From assembly GCF_017549005.1 (NCBI RefSeq), contig NZ_JAFYYT010000054.1:1-64000 (forward strand): a stretch of 64,000 bases of DNA, read 5' to 3'. The position numbers were made by a program, and so were the translations under genes. The DNA comes from Ruminococcus sp. Lineage in GTDB: Bacteria > Bacillota > Clostridia > Oscillospirales > Ruminococcaceae. Positions 52,286-61,853 of the stretch are shown in pieces (positions within the stretch are counted from its first letter, which is position 1; each line of letters begins with the position of its first letter). Below the pieces are notes generated by a model. That model ran no database searches. It saw only the letters and a list, made by a program, of their open reading frames with translations, and had not been told where the DNA came from.

Positions 52286-53440
52286 TTATTTATCCTCCTT
52301 GTTATCCCCGGACTTTTCAGCCGGGCTGTCGGCTTCGTGCTTTTCGTCGCTGCTGTTCTCGTCCTCATCGTCGTAGTCGTCATCGTCATCGTCGTGGGCG
52401 TCCAGTTCCGACATATCGAAGTCGTCATCGTCATCGTTAAGTATATCGAGATCCTTGTCGTCGCCGATCTTTGCGTCCTCATGGGACATTCCCATGCGCT
52501 TTCTGCGCGATTCCTCGATAAGCTGGTGTGATTCCTCCGTATTTACATAGAGCGTCATGCTCTCGGGGTCACGTTTTCTCCTTGCGAAGAGGAGTATCTG
52601 CAAAATTACGGACAATACGAAGAGTACTGCCGAAAGAGCCTGTGATATGCGGATATTTCCGAGCATGAGGCTGTCCGTGCGGAGTCCCTCTACTATGAAG
52701 CGCTCTGCGCCGTACCATGTAAGGTACATGAGGAATATCTGTCCGTCGTACTTTCTGTGCTTTGACAGGAAGGCAAGGACTGCAAATCCCAGCAGACACC
52801 ATGCGGATTCGTAAAGGAAGCATGGGTGAACGGGATTTTCCCACAGCACCTTCACGTTATTGAAGTACATATCGCCGCCTATCTGCATATTATTGCTGAT
52901 AGTGCGCTGTATTGTACCGCCTGTCATACCGAGTATACTGTCCGTGTTCACGCCGAAGGCTTCCTGATTGATGAAGTTGCCCCAGCGTCCGATACCCTGT
53001 CCGAGGAGCAGTCCTATGACTGTTATATCCAGCATGGGGAGCACCCTGACCTTGCGTATCTTCGCGACAATATATCCCACAAGGAACGCGCCTATGATAC
53101 CGCCGTATATGGCAAGTCCGCCGTTGCGGGTGTTGATAATGGCTTTCCAGTCCCACTTGTACTCGTCCCATTTCATCAGGACGTAGTAGGCTCTTGCGCC
53201 GATTATTCCGCCGATGACACCGCAGATTATAACGTCTATGGCTCTGTCGTAGTCGATACCGAAGCGCTTCATTTTCGGCAGCACGTAGCATAACGCAAGG
53301 ATAAGTCCGAGAGTTATGATTATGCCGTACCACTGTATCTCAAAGCCGAAAATGGTAAAGGCAGTCGGGTCGATGTGGAAAGACCAGCCAAGCTTCGGAA
53401 AGACTATTTCGTGTTCTTCCAGAAATGTTTCAGTAGTCAT
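52286..53440 (-). CDS. lgt: prolipoprotein diacylglyceryl transferase with acidic tail
   Basis: A 384-residue membrane enzyme that transfers diacylglycerol from phosphatidylglycerol to the lipobox Cys of prolipoproteins, the first step in making the many lipoproteins in this window. The Lgt signature [17 protein letters not shown] is present, with conserved [10 protein letters not shown] and Arg-rich [16 protein letters not shown]. About 300 residues match Lgt; the final 80 or so are a cytoplasmic Asp/Glu-rich tail ([19 protein letters not shown]...) not part of the family core. It overlaps the M16 stop codon by one base (TAATG). Confidence 0.93.
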   Translation of the reverse strand: MTTETFLEEHEIVFPKLGWSFHIDPTAFTIFGFEIQWYGIIITLGLILALCYVLPKMKRFGIDYDRAIDVIICGVIGGIIGARAYYVLMKWDEYKWDWKAIINTRNGGLAIYGGIIGAFLVGYIVAKIRKVRVLPMLDITVIGLLLGQGIGRWGNFINQEAFGVNTDSILGMTGGTIQRTISNNMQIGGDMYFNNVKVLWENPVHPCFLYESAWCLLGFAVLAFLSKHRKYDGQIFLMYLTWYGAERFIVEGLRTDSLMLGNIRISQALSAVLFVLSVILQILLFARRKRDPESMTLYVNTEESHQLIEESRRKRMGMSHEDAKIGDDKDLDILNDDDDDFDMSELDAHDDDDDDYDDEDENSSDEKHEADSPAEKSGDNKEDK

Positions 53441-54720
53441 TATTCAGTCTCCTTTCCTATTACAGACAGAACGCATCTGTCACTGTGCATTTCATTTTTC
53501 ATGAATTCCGTTACATCGCCGCTTGTGAGCTCGGAAAGCACTTCTATGGAATCATAGGGACCTACGTTTTCCATATGAGCGTTGAGCATGAGGTTTGAAA
53601 CGGCTTCCACGTTGTTGAGCTCTCTTATCATCATGCCGTAGGCTGATTTCTTGATACGCTGGAAGTCCTTTTCGTTTATTCCCTCTGTGAGGAGCCTGTT
53701 TATCTCGGCGGCAAGAGCTTCGCGGATAGTATCGGGGGCCTCGGATTCGCCCGAGAATATCACGGTGAAATAGCCGTTCCCGTAGAATACCTCTCCGCAG
53801 AAAGTGGAGTTTATGATACCGTCTTTAAGAAGCCTTTCATACATGGGGAGCGCAGGGTCAGTGAGCAGGGAAGAAGCCGTGGAAGCGGCGGCAACCTGTT
53901 TCAGCAGCTCTATTCCCGACGCAGGTCTGCACTTGTAGCCTATCTGGAATATTGAAGCTCCGATAGGCTGGGTCTCGCGTATCTCGGGCGATACGATACC
54001 GAGGGGCTCCTCGGGGAAAACAGTTTCGAGCCCTTTGTCCTCGCAGGGTCTGAGGTACTTGTCGCATATTTCCAGCACCTTGTCCGCGCTGATGTTTCCT
54101 GCAATGGAAAGCACCATGTTGTTGAGGTTGTAGAAAGTGTCGTAGCACTTGTAGAGCAGGGGAGCGTCTATCTTTGAAATGCTCGCGACAGTACCTGCGA
54201 TATCCGTCTTTACAGGGTGTGCATGGTACATACACCTGAGCATATTGAAGAAAACGCGCCATTCGGGGTTATCATTGGTCATCTGTATCTCCTGACCGAT
54301 GATACCCATTTCCTTTTCAACGTTTTCCTTTGTGAAATAGGGCTTCTGAACAAATTCGAGGAGTATTTTGAGGTTTTCCTCGTAATTCTTCGAGCAGCTG
54401 AACAGATAGCAGGTCTTGTCGAAGGAAGTGAAAGCGTTGCACATTGCGCCCGTACCTGCATAGAGCTCGAAAACTCCGCAGTCCTCGTTCTCGAAGAGCT
54501 TATGCTCGAGGAAGTGTGCTATTCCCTCGGGGACTGTGGTATAACCGCTGTCGGCGGCGGTCCTGAACATGGTGTTCACAGAGCCGTACTTTGTTCCGAT
54601 AAGGGCGTCGATACCGCTGAAGCCCTGCATTTCACATATATAGATATCAAGTCCGCTGTCGTGCTTGATGTGTACGCAGCTGTCGCCTGTGCGCTGACTT
54701 GTTATTGTTTCTCTCTTCAT
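53440..54720 (-). CDS. M16-family metallopeptidase, active subunit (YmfH-like)
   Basis: A 426-residue pitrilysin-family protein. The inverted zinc motif HFLEH (H69, E72, H73) and the downstream Glu in the EKEMGIIGQEI helix make it a plausible active zinc peptidase. The two-domain M16 layout continues with a substrate-side R/Y-type region (... GEVFYGNGYFTVIFSG). It is paired with a second M16 gene lacking the zinc motif, overlapping it by 4 nt (ATGA), like the YmfF/YmfH pair of Bacillus; some related pairs are annotated as linked to EF-P modification. The substrate is unknown. Confidence 0.88.
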   Translation of the reverse strand: MKRETITSQRTGDSCVHIKHDSGLDIYICEMQGFSGIDALIGTKYGSVNTMFRTAADSGYTTVPEGIAHFLEHKLFENEDCGVFELYAGTGAMCNAFTSFDKTCYLFSCSKNYEENLKILLEFVQKPYFTKENVEKEMGIIGQEIQMTNDNPEWRVFFNMLRCMYHAHPVKTDIAGTVASISKIDAPLLYKCYDTFYNLNNMVLSIAGNISADKVLEICDKYLRPCEDKGLETVFPEEPLGIVSPEIRETQPIGASIFQIGYKCRPASGIELLKQVAAASTASSLLTDPALPMYERLLKDGIINSTFCGEVFYGNGYFTVIFSGESEAPDTIREALAAEINRLLTEGINEKDFQRIKKSAYGMMIRELNNVEAVSNLMLNAHMENVGPYDSIEVLSELTSGDVTEFMKNEMHSDRCVLSVIGKETE

Positions 54721-55985
54721 TGAGCCTGTACCTCCTTGCTGAGCATGAGGTAGACGCTGTCTGGTCTCAGCGACCTTGCAGTCTGTATTATCCTCTCTTT
54801 GGTGACCTCGGTGAAGCGCCTGAAGTGCTCTTCGGGAGTTATGAGGTCCCTGTCGCAGAAGCAGTCGAAATACCAGCCTATATATGAGGACGGAGTATCG
54901 CCTATCTGCAGTACTGCGTTGTCCAGCGCCATAATCGAGCTTGAGAGCTCCTCATCGGTGATATTGCCGTTCTTTATCTCTTCGAGCTGGGCGAGTATCT
55001 CCGCCTTTGCCTTTTCGATGTTCGAGCGTTCCACGCCGATATCAACGAAGAACGAGCCCTTTACCGATACTGAGCTGCTGGTGCAGTAATAGCACAGGCT
55101 GAGCTTCTCGCGGACGTTGAGGAAAAGCTTTGAAAACGGCATTTCCCCGTAGATTATGCTCAGCATTTTCAGAGCGTACCTGTCGTCGGAATCGGTCTTG
55201 AAAGCAAGTACCGCCTTGCACTGGTTCACGTCGAACTCCTCGGAAACAGTTTCGACCTCGGGCTTGAGAGGGCTGTGGTTGCGGAAATCCACTGTTTTTG
55301 GCGCTCTTTCCGTGTTTTTGAAGCTTTCGCGGAACATTTCCGCAAAAGAGTCGTCCTTTTCGGGTGAAACGTAGTATATCTCTATCTGAGCCGTTCTCAT
55401 GAGCTCCTTGTATGCACGGTAGGCGTCCTTCGGACCTGCGGCAAGAGCTGCTTCCCTTACGCCGTAGCTTGAGGTAGCGGCAGGCTCGCCGCGGTATGCG
55501 GTCTTTGCAGCCTGCATGAGGGCGTAGGTGCGCTTGTCGTTGAGCTCGCTGCTAATATTGTCGAGGAGGTCCTTCTGCACTATCCTGAACGATTCCCCGT
55601 CGAAAGCGCCGTTCTCGGCATTGGGAGCGAAAAGGCAGTCTCTCAGGAGCTCCCTCATCTCTCCGCCGATGTCCTCGCCGTCGATAGTGTATTTATTGCA
55701 GAGCCATGAGGCTTTTATGCATAAGGTCTGTGCGTCACCCTTTTTCCGCGTGGAAGAACTGAGACCTGCGCCGTAGAGCTCGGAAAGCTTCTCCGAAAGA
55801 GCCGCATACGTTCTGTACCTGCTGTTTGAGACAGTGAGTATGCTTGCTGCGAGATTGTTCACAGCGGCAGTTTCAGCGCTGAGCTCTGTGAGGAAGTAGA
55901 CAGCTATTGAACAGGTCTTGAATTTACTGTCGATAATGGAGGTGAAACCTATACCACCGCCAAGATCGGTCCTGTTGTATGTCAT
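54717..55985 (-). CDS. M16-family peptidase homologue, zinc motif absent (YmfF-like)
   Basis: A 422-residue M16-fold protein with no HxxEH motif in the expected N-terminal position, so it is probably the non-catalytic partner of the downstream M16 protein; active/inactive M16 dimers are the rule in this subgroup. The C-terminal half keeps M16 features (MPFSKLFLNVREKLSLCYYCTSSS, FFVDIGVERSNIEKA). It is the first gene of a run M16-M16-lgt-folD with 4-nt, 1-nt and near-zero spacings. GGAG lies about 12 nt before the ATG. Confidence 0.85.
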   Translation of the reverse strand: MTYNRTDLGGGIGFTSIIDSKFKTCSIAVYFLTELSAETAAVNNLAASILTVSNSRYRTYAALSEKLSELYGAGLSSSTRKKGDAQTLCIKASWLCNKYTIDGEDIGGEMRELLRDCLFAPNAENGAFDGESFRIVQKDLLDNISSELNDKRTYALMQAAKTAYRGEPAATSSYGVREAALAAGPKDAYRAYKELMRTAQIEIYYVSPEKDDSFAEMFRESFKNTERAPKTVDFRNHSPLKPEVETVSEEFDVNQCKAVLAFKTDSDDRYALKMLSIIYGEMPFSKLFLNVREKLSLCYYCTSSSVSVKGSFFVDIGVERSNIEKAKAEILAQLEEIKNGNITDEELSSSIMALDNAVLQIGDTPSSYIGWYFDCFCDRDLITPEEHFRRFTEVTKERIIQTARSLRPDSVYLMLSKEVQAQ

Positions 55986-56124
55986 AAAGCTTGCACTCCA
56001 ATCATTAAAAGCTTTATTTTTGCAAAACTATATACTATTATACCACAACCTGATAAGAATTGCCATAGTATTTTTAATTTTTTTTGAATTTTTATGGCTG
56101 CGGCTTCATAATATACTGAAAAGC

Positions 56125-56154
56125 TTGATTTTTTCCATGCAGAAGTGGTATAAT
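56125..56154 (+). promoter_or_regulatory. sigma-A promoter of the RING-like membrane protein
   Basis: TTGATT (56125-56130), an 18-nt spacer and TATAAT (56149-56154). Confidence 0.65.
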
Positions 56155-56196
56155 ATAAGGCAGAGCGATAAATGATATCAGAAAGGAGGCATGAAT

Positions 56197-57168
56197 ATGA
56201 GATACATTGGAGAGAAATGCCCTGTCTGCGATAATATCTTCACAGATGAGGACGATATAGTAGTATGTCCCGAATGCGGAACTCCACACCACAGGGAGTG
56301 CTATCAGATAAAAAACAGGTGCGCCAATGAGGAACTTCATGCCAGGGGAGAGAAATGGGAGCGCAAGGGAAAGCCGTCACGGTACAAGGTGTGCCCTTTC
56401 TGCAGCTTCCCCAACAGACTAACGGATACAGCCTGCCAGCGCTGCGGAGCTGAGCTGACCGCGGCTCAGGAACAGCCTGAGAGCGGCAGTACGGGAGGAA
56501 ACGGCGAAAGACCGTGGAGAGATACATTCACAATGCCTGACGCTGAGGACCTGATGAATCCCATAAAATACCTGGGACTTGACCCGGATGAGGACATGGG
56601 CGGCGCGACAGTCAAGGAAATGTCGGATTTTGTGGGACCGAGCACTATCTACTATATACCGAAGTTCAAGAAGATGAAGGAGGAGGGCGTAAGGCCGTCA
56701 TTCAACCTCTTCTGTCTCCTGTTCCCGTCACTTTTCTTCGCAAACAGAAAAATGTGGGGCTGGGCAATACTTGCGGCGTCACTGGGGATAATATTCAATC
56801 TGCCTGCAAATCTTCTTATGTATGACAAGGGGCTTCCCTCGGATATAATAAGCTTTCTGAAAAGCAACAAGCCTACTCTCGAGCTGATGAGCGAGATATT
56901 CGTTATGGCTGATATAGTCGTGAGAGTGATATTCGGACTGTTCTCCAACTGGTTCTATTACCGTTTCTCACTGAACTCCCTGAAGAGAATAAAGAAAAAC
57001 CGCAGACCTGCGGAGGAAATAAAGACTGTCGGCGGAGTTAAACCGCTGAACATGGTGCTCATCACTATCATCAAGTACGGCATCGGTGTATTTGCTGTGA
57101 TTGCGCTGTACATGGGATACGAAATGCTGACGACAGTCAGGGATTTCAGCGATCTGTGCATCAGGTGA
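56197..57168 (+). CDS. prokaryotic RING/zinc-ribbon membrane protein
   Basis: A 323-residue protein. The N-terminus has a RING-like zinc domain (CPVC ... VVCPECGTPHHRECYQIKNRC, about 7-44) and then a zinc ribbon (CPFCSFPNRLTDTACQRCG, about 66-84). After an acidic linker come four hydrophobic segments (FNLFCLLFPSLFFANRKMWGWAILAASLGII ... IIKYGIGVFAVIALYMGYEML), reminiscent of DUF2628-type proteins. The role is unknown; ubiquitin ligase activity should not be assumed. The ATG at 56197 is 7 nt after AAAGGAGG and preferred to the ATG at 56191. A lipoprotein gene follows after 27 nt. Confidence 0.78.
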   Translation: MRYIGEKCPVCDNIFTDEDDIVVCPECGTPHHRECYQIKNRCANEELHARGEKWERKGKPSRYKVCPFCSFPNRLTDTACQRCGAELTAAQEQPESGSTGGNGERPWRDTFTMPDAEDLMNPIKYLGLDPDEDMGGATVKEMSDFVGPSTIYYIPKFKKMKEEGVRPSFNLFCLLFPSLFFANRKMWGWAILAASLGIIFNLPANLLMYDKGLPSDIISFLKSNKPTLELMSEIFVMADIVVRVIFGLFSNWFYYRFSLNSLKRIKKNRRPAEEIKTVGGVKPLNMVLITIIKYGIGVFAVIALYMGYEMLTTVRDFSDLCIR

Positions 57169-57195
57169 CGCTTTTATTCAACAGGGGGGAATAAT

Positions 57196-57732
57196 ATGAG
57201 CTTCAGAAGGGGACGTATCCTGTTCGTGCCGCTTTTCTGCCTGATACTTTCTGGCTGCGGACTCAGGGACTATCCGACTTATACCTATGAGCTGAAAAAC
57301 GGGCTCGGGGAGGATTATCTCATAAATTACTGCGAGCAGACGGATTATCCCGAGAATATAACCCGTGTAAAGGTTTTCAGGGAAAAGGACAAGATAAGCG
57401 ACTATAACGGCGGCGCATATGCGGGCTGTGATTCGTATATACCGTCGCAGATGATGTTCGTCTGCAATGCGGACAAGGTGGATTACTATTATCTCAGGAC
57501 GCAGAGCGGAGAATACATCGTTGCTGACGGAGTTGCGGACCTGAAAATGAACTTCAATATGCTTCTTCTCGGTAAAGCTGCGGAGGATATGACTGAGCAG
57601 GAGAAGAATACATACAAAAAGCTGTCGGAGACCGTCAGAAAAGCGGAGGCGGCTGACAGCATACAGAAGAAGTTCTCGGACTGCGGCTATAATTCTTCTG
57701 TTTTTATGACGTTTTACAATTACGATACATAA
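57196..57732 (+). CDS. hypothetical lipoprotein, 178 aa
   Basis: A small predicted lipoprotein with signal peptide and lipobox LSGC (Cys21). The mature part is mixed alpha/beta with many Tyr/Asp residues (YTYELKNGLGEDYLINYCEQTDY) and two further Cys; family unknown. It follows the RING-like gene by 27 nt and is probably co-transcribed. GGGGGGA precedes the ATG. Confidence 0.65.
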   Translation: MSFRRGRILFVPLFCLILSGCGLRDYPTYTYELKNGLGEDYLINYCEQTDYPENITRVKVFREKDKISDYNGGAYAGCDSYIPSQMMFVCNADKVDYYYLRTQSGEYIVADGVADLKMNFNMLLLGKAAEDMTEQEKNTYKKLSETVRKAEAADSIQKKFSDCGYNSSVFMTFYNYDT

Positions 57733-57734
57733 AG

Positions 57735-57771
57735 AAAAAGCCATAAAGAAGTAATTCTTTATGGCTTTTTT
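57735..57771. terminator. bidirectional terminator between convergent genes
   Basis: A 16-bp stem AAAAAGCCATAAAGAA / TTCTTTATGGCTTTTT, loop GTAA, with T-runs on both strands. Confidence 0.86.
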
Positions 57772-57776
57772 GTGGC

Positions 57777-58340
57777 TTATACGTAATCGTTGTCCCTTTC
57801 GGGGTACATCCTGTAGATAGGAGTATTGCTGTTTCCGTCGCCTATCCATATCTCGACCTTGGAGTTGTCGTCCTTGCGGTAGCATATGAACCAGCGGTTC
57901 AGCGGTTTTCCTGCCTCGGATTTAGTGTACTTTATAGGAGTTTTTCCCTTTCCGACTATAGCGTTGAGTTCGCTTTCAAAAGGCTCCGCTTCCTCGCCGC
58001 CGCCGCTCCAGAGTGAACGGTTGCCGCCTGCATTTTTGGCGCCGTCCTTTGTACAGGCAATGCAGAGGGTGTATTTTTCCTCTGTACCGCCGTATTTGAC
58101 GGTAACTGACTCGTCCTTGATACTCTGAGCCACCAGTGCGTCGGAAGCTTCCTCGTTTCCTGCAATAGTGGTCATTACCGACTCATAAATGGTCTTTGCG
58201 CTTGCGATATCGGACGATCTCTTGGACTTTTTCACATATCCTACCATTGCAGGCAGGAGTATAGCGGAAAGAACACCGATAATAGCGATGACGACTATCA
58301 GTTCGATAAGCGTAAAGCCGCGTTTTTTTGTATTTGCCAT
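57777..58340 (-). CDS. orphan type IV pilin-like prepilin
   Basis: A 187-residue type IV pilin or pseudopilin precursor. The class III leader KKRG is cut before FTLIELIVVIAIIGVLSAILLPAM, the canonical N-methylated hydrophobic helix with the Glu at +5. A 120-residue globular domain follows with one close Cys pair (LCIACTKDG) and another Cys in WFICYRKD. No prepilin peptidase, assembly ATPase or platform gene is in the window, so it must use machinery encoded elsewhere. The start at 58340 follows GGGGGGA; a longer frame 5' is without a site. Adhesion to fibre is a possible role, given the cellulosomal setting. Confidence 0.85.
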   Translation of the reverse strand: MANTKKRGFTLIELIVVIAIIGVLSAILLPAMVGYVKKSKRSSDIASAKTIYESVMTTIAGNEEASDALVAQSIKDESVTVKYGGTEEKYTLCIACTKDGAKNAGGNRSLWSGGGEEAEPFESELNAIVGKGKTPIKYTKSEAGKPLNRWFICYRKDDNSKVEIWIGDGNSNTPIYRMYPERDNDYV

Positions 58341-58481
58341 ATTCAATCCCCCCAGATCATATCGTGCAAATAAAGAGAAGTTATTAACTTTATTATACTT
58401 TTTATTATGATATTTGTCAATAGGGGTTAACGAAAAATTCACATAATTGTGCAATTGTTTCCATTTTGTAATTTCTGCGCC

Positions 58482-59699
58482 TTATTTTACAACTACCTTT
58501 TTGAAGGCTTTCTTGCCCTTGCGGACTATTATTTCGCCCTCAAGGCGTATCATTTCCTTGGGATCGCTCTTCTTTTCGTCGTTTACAGTGATACCGCCCT
58601 GCTGTACAAGACGTCTTGCCTCTGAAACTGACGGTGCGAGCTCAGCCTTCACAAGGAGGTTGAGAAGTCCGATAGCGCCGTCTGTAAGGTCAGCGGAGTC
58701 TATCTCGGCTACAGGCATATTCTCGTTGGAGCCGCTTCCGCCGAAGAGAGCCTTTGCGGCAGCCTTTGCCTTTTCAGCCTCCTTCTCACCGTGAACGAGC
58801 TTTGTGAGCTCATATGCAAGGAGCTCCTTAGCAGCGTTGAACTGAGCGCCCTCCATTGTCTTTTCCATTTCCTCGATCTGCTCGACAGGAACAAAAGTGA
58901 GCATTTTCAGGCACTTGATAACGTCGGCGTCGTCAACGTTTCTCCAGTACTGGAAGAACTCATAAGGAGTGGTCTTTTCGGGATCGAGCCATACTGCGCC
59001 CTTTTCGGTCTTGCCCATCTTCTTGCCCTCGGAGTTGAGGAGAAGAGTGATAGTCATTGCATAAGCGTCCTTGCCCAGCTTTCTTCTTATGAGCTCTGTA
59101 CCGCCCAGCATATTGCTCCACTGGTCGTCGCCGCCGAACTGCATATTGCAGCCGTATTTCTGGAAGAGCTGGTAAAAGTCGTAGCTCTGCATTATCATGT
59201 AGTTGAACTCAAGGAATGAGAGTCCGCGTTCAAGTCTCTGCTTGTAGCACTCGGCTGTGAGCATACGGTTTACGCTGAAATGAGCGCCTACCTCGCGGAG
59301 AACTTCGATATAATTGAGGTTCATGAGCCAGTCCGCATTGTTAACGACGATGGCCTTGTCCTCTGAGAAGTCGATGAACCGGCTCATCTGCTTCTTGAAG
59401 CAGTCAACGTTGTGCTGTATGGTCTCGGGAGTCATCATCTTACGCATATCGGTCTTGCCCGAGGGGTCGCCGATCATGGCAGTACCGCCGCCGATGAGGA
59501 CGATAGGCTTGTTGCCTGCCATCTGGAGGCGCTTCATAAGGCAGAGAGCCATGAAGTGACCTACATGGAGGGAATCGGCAGTAGGGTCGAAGCCGATGTA
59601 GAAAGTAGCCTTGCCGGCGTTGACAAGCTCCTCTATTTCCTTTTCGTCTGTGAGCTGCGCGAGGAGACCTCTGCGCTTGAGTTCTTCAAAAGTAGTCAT
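58482..59699 (-). CDS. tyrS: tyrosyl-tRNA synthetase
   Basis: A 405-residue class I synthetase charging tRNA-Tyr. The HIGH-like motif is [11 protein letters not shown], the Tyr-binding region includes [22 protein letters not shown] and [13 protein letters not shown], and the KMSKS-like loop is [14 protein letters not shown]. The C-terminus is an S4 RNA-binding domain (about 340-400; [22 protein letters not shown]). There is no T-box directly upstream; the gene starts 14 nt after the 164-residue gene in a same-strand run headed by the T-box at 62334-62590. Confidence 0.96.
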   Translation of the reverse strand: MTTFEELKRRGLLAQLTDEKEIEELVNAGKATFYIGFDPTADSLHVGHFMALCLMKRLQMAGNKPIVLIGGGTAMIGDPSGKTDMRKMMTPETIQHNVDCFKKQMSRFIDFSEDKAIVVNNADWLMNLNYIEVLREVGAHFSVNRMLTAECYKQRLERGLSFLEFNYMIMQSYDFYQLFQKYGCNMQFGGDDQWSNMLGGTELIRRKLGKDAYAMTITLLLNSEGKKMGKTEKGAVWLDPEKTTPYEFFQYWRNVDDADVIKCLKMLTFVPVEQIEEMEKTMEGAQFNAAKELLAYELTKLVHGEKEAEKAKAAAKALFGGSGSNENMPVAEIDSADLTDGAIGLLNLLVKAELAPSVSEARRLVQQGGITVNDEKKSDPKEMIRLEGEIIVRKGKKAFKKVVVK

Positions 59700-59713
59700 T
59701 ATTTATTTCTCCT

Positions 59714-60208
59714 TTATATTGATAATTTATCTTCAGCAAGCTTTAATATCTCGTCCTTATGACTTAAAACGAGCCTGCGTTTCCAGTTATATATGTATTC
59801 ATCGTTATCATATATCCAGCTGTCGATATTTTCGGCTTCTTCCAGCCATTTCTGCGGATAGCCGAAGTTCTGTCCGTATTCGGGGGCTGTATAGTCATGT
59901 ATGCCAATTGAAAAGATATCAGCCATTTCTTTTTCGCCCTGAGCTTCAAGACAGGCTTTTACTCTTTCAAGCTTTCCGTTTTCGTAAGATCCGCTCTCAT
60001 AATACTGCCATACTCCGCAGCGCAGGCTCATTCCCTGCCAGCCGTCTATTTCCATGAACATAAAAAAGGTATCGGGAATATCTGCGTAAGGAGTATCCTT
60101 GTATTTACTGTAAAGCAGTGAAAAAAGGGTACAATCGCATTCAAAGAGCTCGATTGCCGCTTTTTCCTCATATGAATAAAGAAGCTCGTTCAACTGTTCT
60201 GCTGTCAT
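59714..60208 (-). CDS. hypothetical protein, 164 aa, in the tyrS operon
   Basis: An acidic cytoplasmic protein of unknown function. The central part (TFFMFMEIDGWQGMSLRCGVWQYYES) and a following helix (KLERVKACLEAQGEKEMADIF) recall DUF4375/DMP19-like proteins, but only weakly. The start at 60208 has CGGAGG 7 nt upstream; the frame continues 5' without a site. It lies 28 nt after a zeta-like kinase gene and 14 nt before tyrS, so these three are almost surely co-transcribed. An antitoxin role for the kinase is conceivable but unsupported. Confidence 0.6.
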   Translation of the reverse strand: MTAEQLNELLYSYEEKAAIELFECDCTLFSLLYSKYKDTPYADIPDTFFMFMEIDGWQGMSLRCGVWQYYESGSYENGKLERVKACLEAQGEKEMADIFSIGIHDYTAPEYGQNFGYPQKWLEEAENIDSWIYDNDEYIYNWKRRLVLSHKDEILKLAEDKLSI

Positions 60209-60236
60209 ATCATACCTCCGTAAAGAATGAAAAAGT

Positions 60237-60806
60237 TCAGGGAGTGATTTCATTGAGAATGGTTTCAAGCTCTTTGAGCCATTGCGGCGGCTCGTTTCCA
60301 TATATCACGAGACTTCCGTTTCTGTATTCTCCCACGTTGACGAAACCGTTCTCATTGTCCCAGAACTCAGCTTCGCTGCAATAGGGGAGTATTGCAGTAA
60401 GGTCGCTGAAACGCTTTTCATATCTTCGCTGTACGTCCCCGGAGGGGATATCGTGACCGCCCTTGCGTACCCTGTTTGCAATACGCAGCAGGCTTTCTTC
60501 ACAGGAGCTTACACCTATATAATACAGCCTGACCTGATAATCGAGCTCGATAGCGCGGCGTATGGTCTTGAGTGTTCTTACTACCGAAAGAGTGGTCTCC
60601 TGAGTAAAGCTCAGACCTTTTTCAAGGCAGTCCTCAATAATAGATACAGCCTTTTTGCCGCCTTGTATGCGGTCGCCGCCAAACTCTGCATTTATCTTGT
60701 CGGTATCTATTATGATGCCGAGGTCATCTGTCTTGCGGACAAGAACACCTGTAAAACTGCTCTTTCCGACGCCGTTGACTCCGCCGATTATGGTATATGT
60801 CTTCAT
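60237..60806 (-). CDS. zeta-toxin-like P-loop kinase
   Basis: A 189-residue P-loop protein. Walker A is GGVNGVGKSSFTGVL; IDTDKINAEFGG corresponds to the zeta-toxin acid/substrate motif, and ETTLSVVRTLKTIRRA and RVRKGGHDIPSGDVQRRYEKRF (a lid with several Arg) match the zeta/ZTL group. Zeta proteins phosphorylate UDP-N-acetylglucosamine, but chromosomal stand-alone homologues may have other substrates. There is no epsilon antitoxin upstream. It is followed after 28 nt by the 164-residue gene and then tyrS. Confidence 0.82.
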   Translation of the reverse strand: MKTYTIIGGVNGVGKSSFTGVLVRKTDDLGIIIDTDKINAEFGGDRIQGGKKAVSIIEDCLEKGLSFTQETTLSVVRTLKTIRRAIELDYQVRLYYIGVSSCEESLLRIANRVRKGGHDIPSGDVQRRYEKRFSDLTAILPYCSEAEFWDNENGFVNVGEYRNGSLVIYGNEPPQWLKELETILNEITP

Positions 60807-60906
60807 ATTTCACCGCCTTTATTGAAAAAAAGCTTTTTATGCGTATAAGCAATGAAAACGTCGGGCGTTTTCATGTATATCACGACCTTTCGCTGCAAAC
60901 GAACCG

Positions 60907-61836
60907 CTAAACGTTGTCCTTCTGCTCTTTTATGGAAGAAAGGGAAGGGGAGGAGCTCACGGAAAGAGCTTCATAGGCCATCTGCACCTGGAACTCATTG
61001 AGTTCGACCTGATAATGGGTGCATCTGCTTCCGTCCTGATCTTTCAGATTAACTATAAGGGAATACGTGAATACCGAGCCTGCGTAGACTCCGTTCCCGT
61101 AGTGCTTTGTCTTGGTTATGTGCTTGTTTACGGACTCTATCTCGGCTCTGTCCATGCAGATTATCATGCCGTCCGAGTACATGACGACGTAATTACCGCC
61201 GATATTTATGCCGCTGTTGCAGGAATGCTCGCCGTTCCTGCGGTATGTGAGCATTTTGCCGTTGAGGTAGGAGCGCTCTATCTCGGGGAGCTTTTCGCCG
61301 CAGTTGGCTATAAATGATCTTACGGGCGTGTGCAGGAGCTTGAATCCGCCCCACATTGCCGCGAGGATTCCGCTTACCGCAAGGACTCCTCTTATATCAT
61401 TCTGTGCAGCTCTGCATATTATGGCTGCCGCAAAGAAAATGGCGGCGGCTATGAGCCATACAACGCCAGAGGGCTTGAAAAAGCGGCGATCCAGGTCGGC
61501 TTTCATGGAGCTTGCCGTGACCTGCTGAAAATCGTTTTTCAGCACATAATCCGAGTACTTTTCCTGCCATTTCTCGTCGCTGTGGAACTCATCGTTCCTG
61601 ACCGCGTTCCTGAACTCGGCGTCCCTGCGCTTTGACCTGCACTCGAAAAATACCGAAACAGCGAGCACAGCTGCGACCGCCGCGGTCAGTGAAACGCAGA
61701 AAACTGTGGAAAAGCCTTTGAATTTACCCATGATAAAGCAAAGGGGAACGCATACAATATAAGCTACCACTCTGCTTTTCAGCGGAGGAAGGTCGGGATC
61801 GAACTTTTTTCTCGGAGGTTCTTCAAATCTGCCCAT
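60907..61836 (-). CDS. membrane protein with PH-like C-terminal domain
   Basis: A 309-residue protein of unknown function. Two membrane helices near the N-terminus (VVAYIVCVPLCFIMG, FSTVFCVSLTAAVAAVLAVSVFF) and two in the middle (GVVWLIAAAIFFAAAIICRA, GVLAVSGILAAMWGGFKLL) precede a beta-rich cytoplasmic domain (about 190-290; NYVVMYSDGMIICMDRAEIESVNKHI) that looks like a PH-type (bPH) fold. It follows the 153-residue membrane protein gene by 17 nt, both downstream of the T-box. About 100 nt with no clear promoter separates it from the zeta-like gene. Confidence 0.6.
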   Translation of the reverse strand: MGRFEEPPRKKFDPDLPPLKSRVVAYIVCVPLCFIMGKFKGFSTVFCVSLTAAVAAVLAVSVFFECRSKRRDAEFRNAVRNDEFHSDEKWQEKYSDYVLKNDFQQVTASSMKADLDRRFFKPSGVVWLIAAAIFFAAAIICRAAQNDIRGVLAVSGILAAMWGGFKLLHTPVRSFIANCGEKLPEIERSYLNGKMLTYRRNGEHSCNSGINIGGNYVVMYSDGMIICMDRAEIESVNKHITKTKHYGNGVYAGSVFTYSLIVNLKDQDGSRCTHYQVELNEFQVQMAYEALSVSSSPSLSSIKEQKDNV

Positions 61837-61853
61837 ATTTTCAGCTCACTTCC

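Noticed and set aside
60807-60906. Terminator plus promoter separating the T-box genes from the zeta-like/tyrS genes
   Set aside because: A TGAAAACG/CGTTTTCA hairpin is present but lacks a proper T-run, and no convincing -35/-10 pair was found. Left open rather than called.
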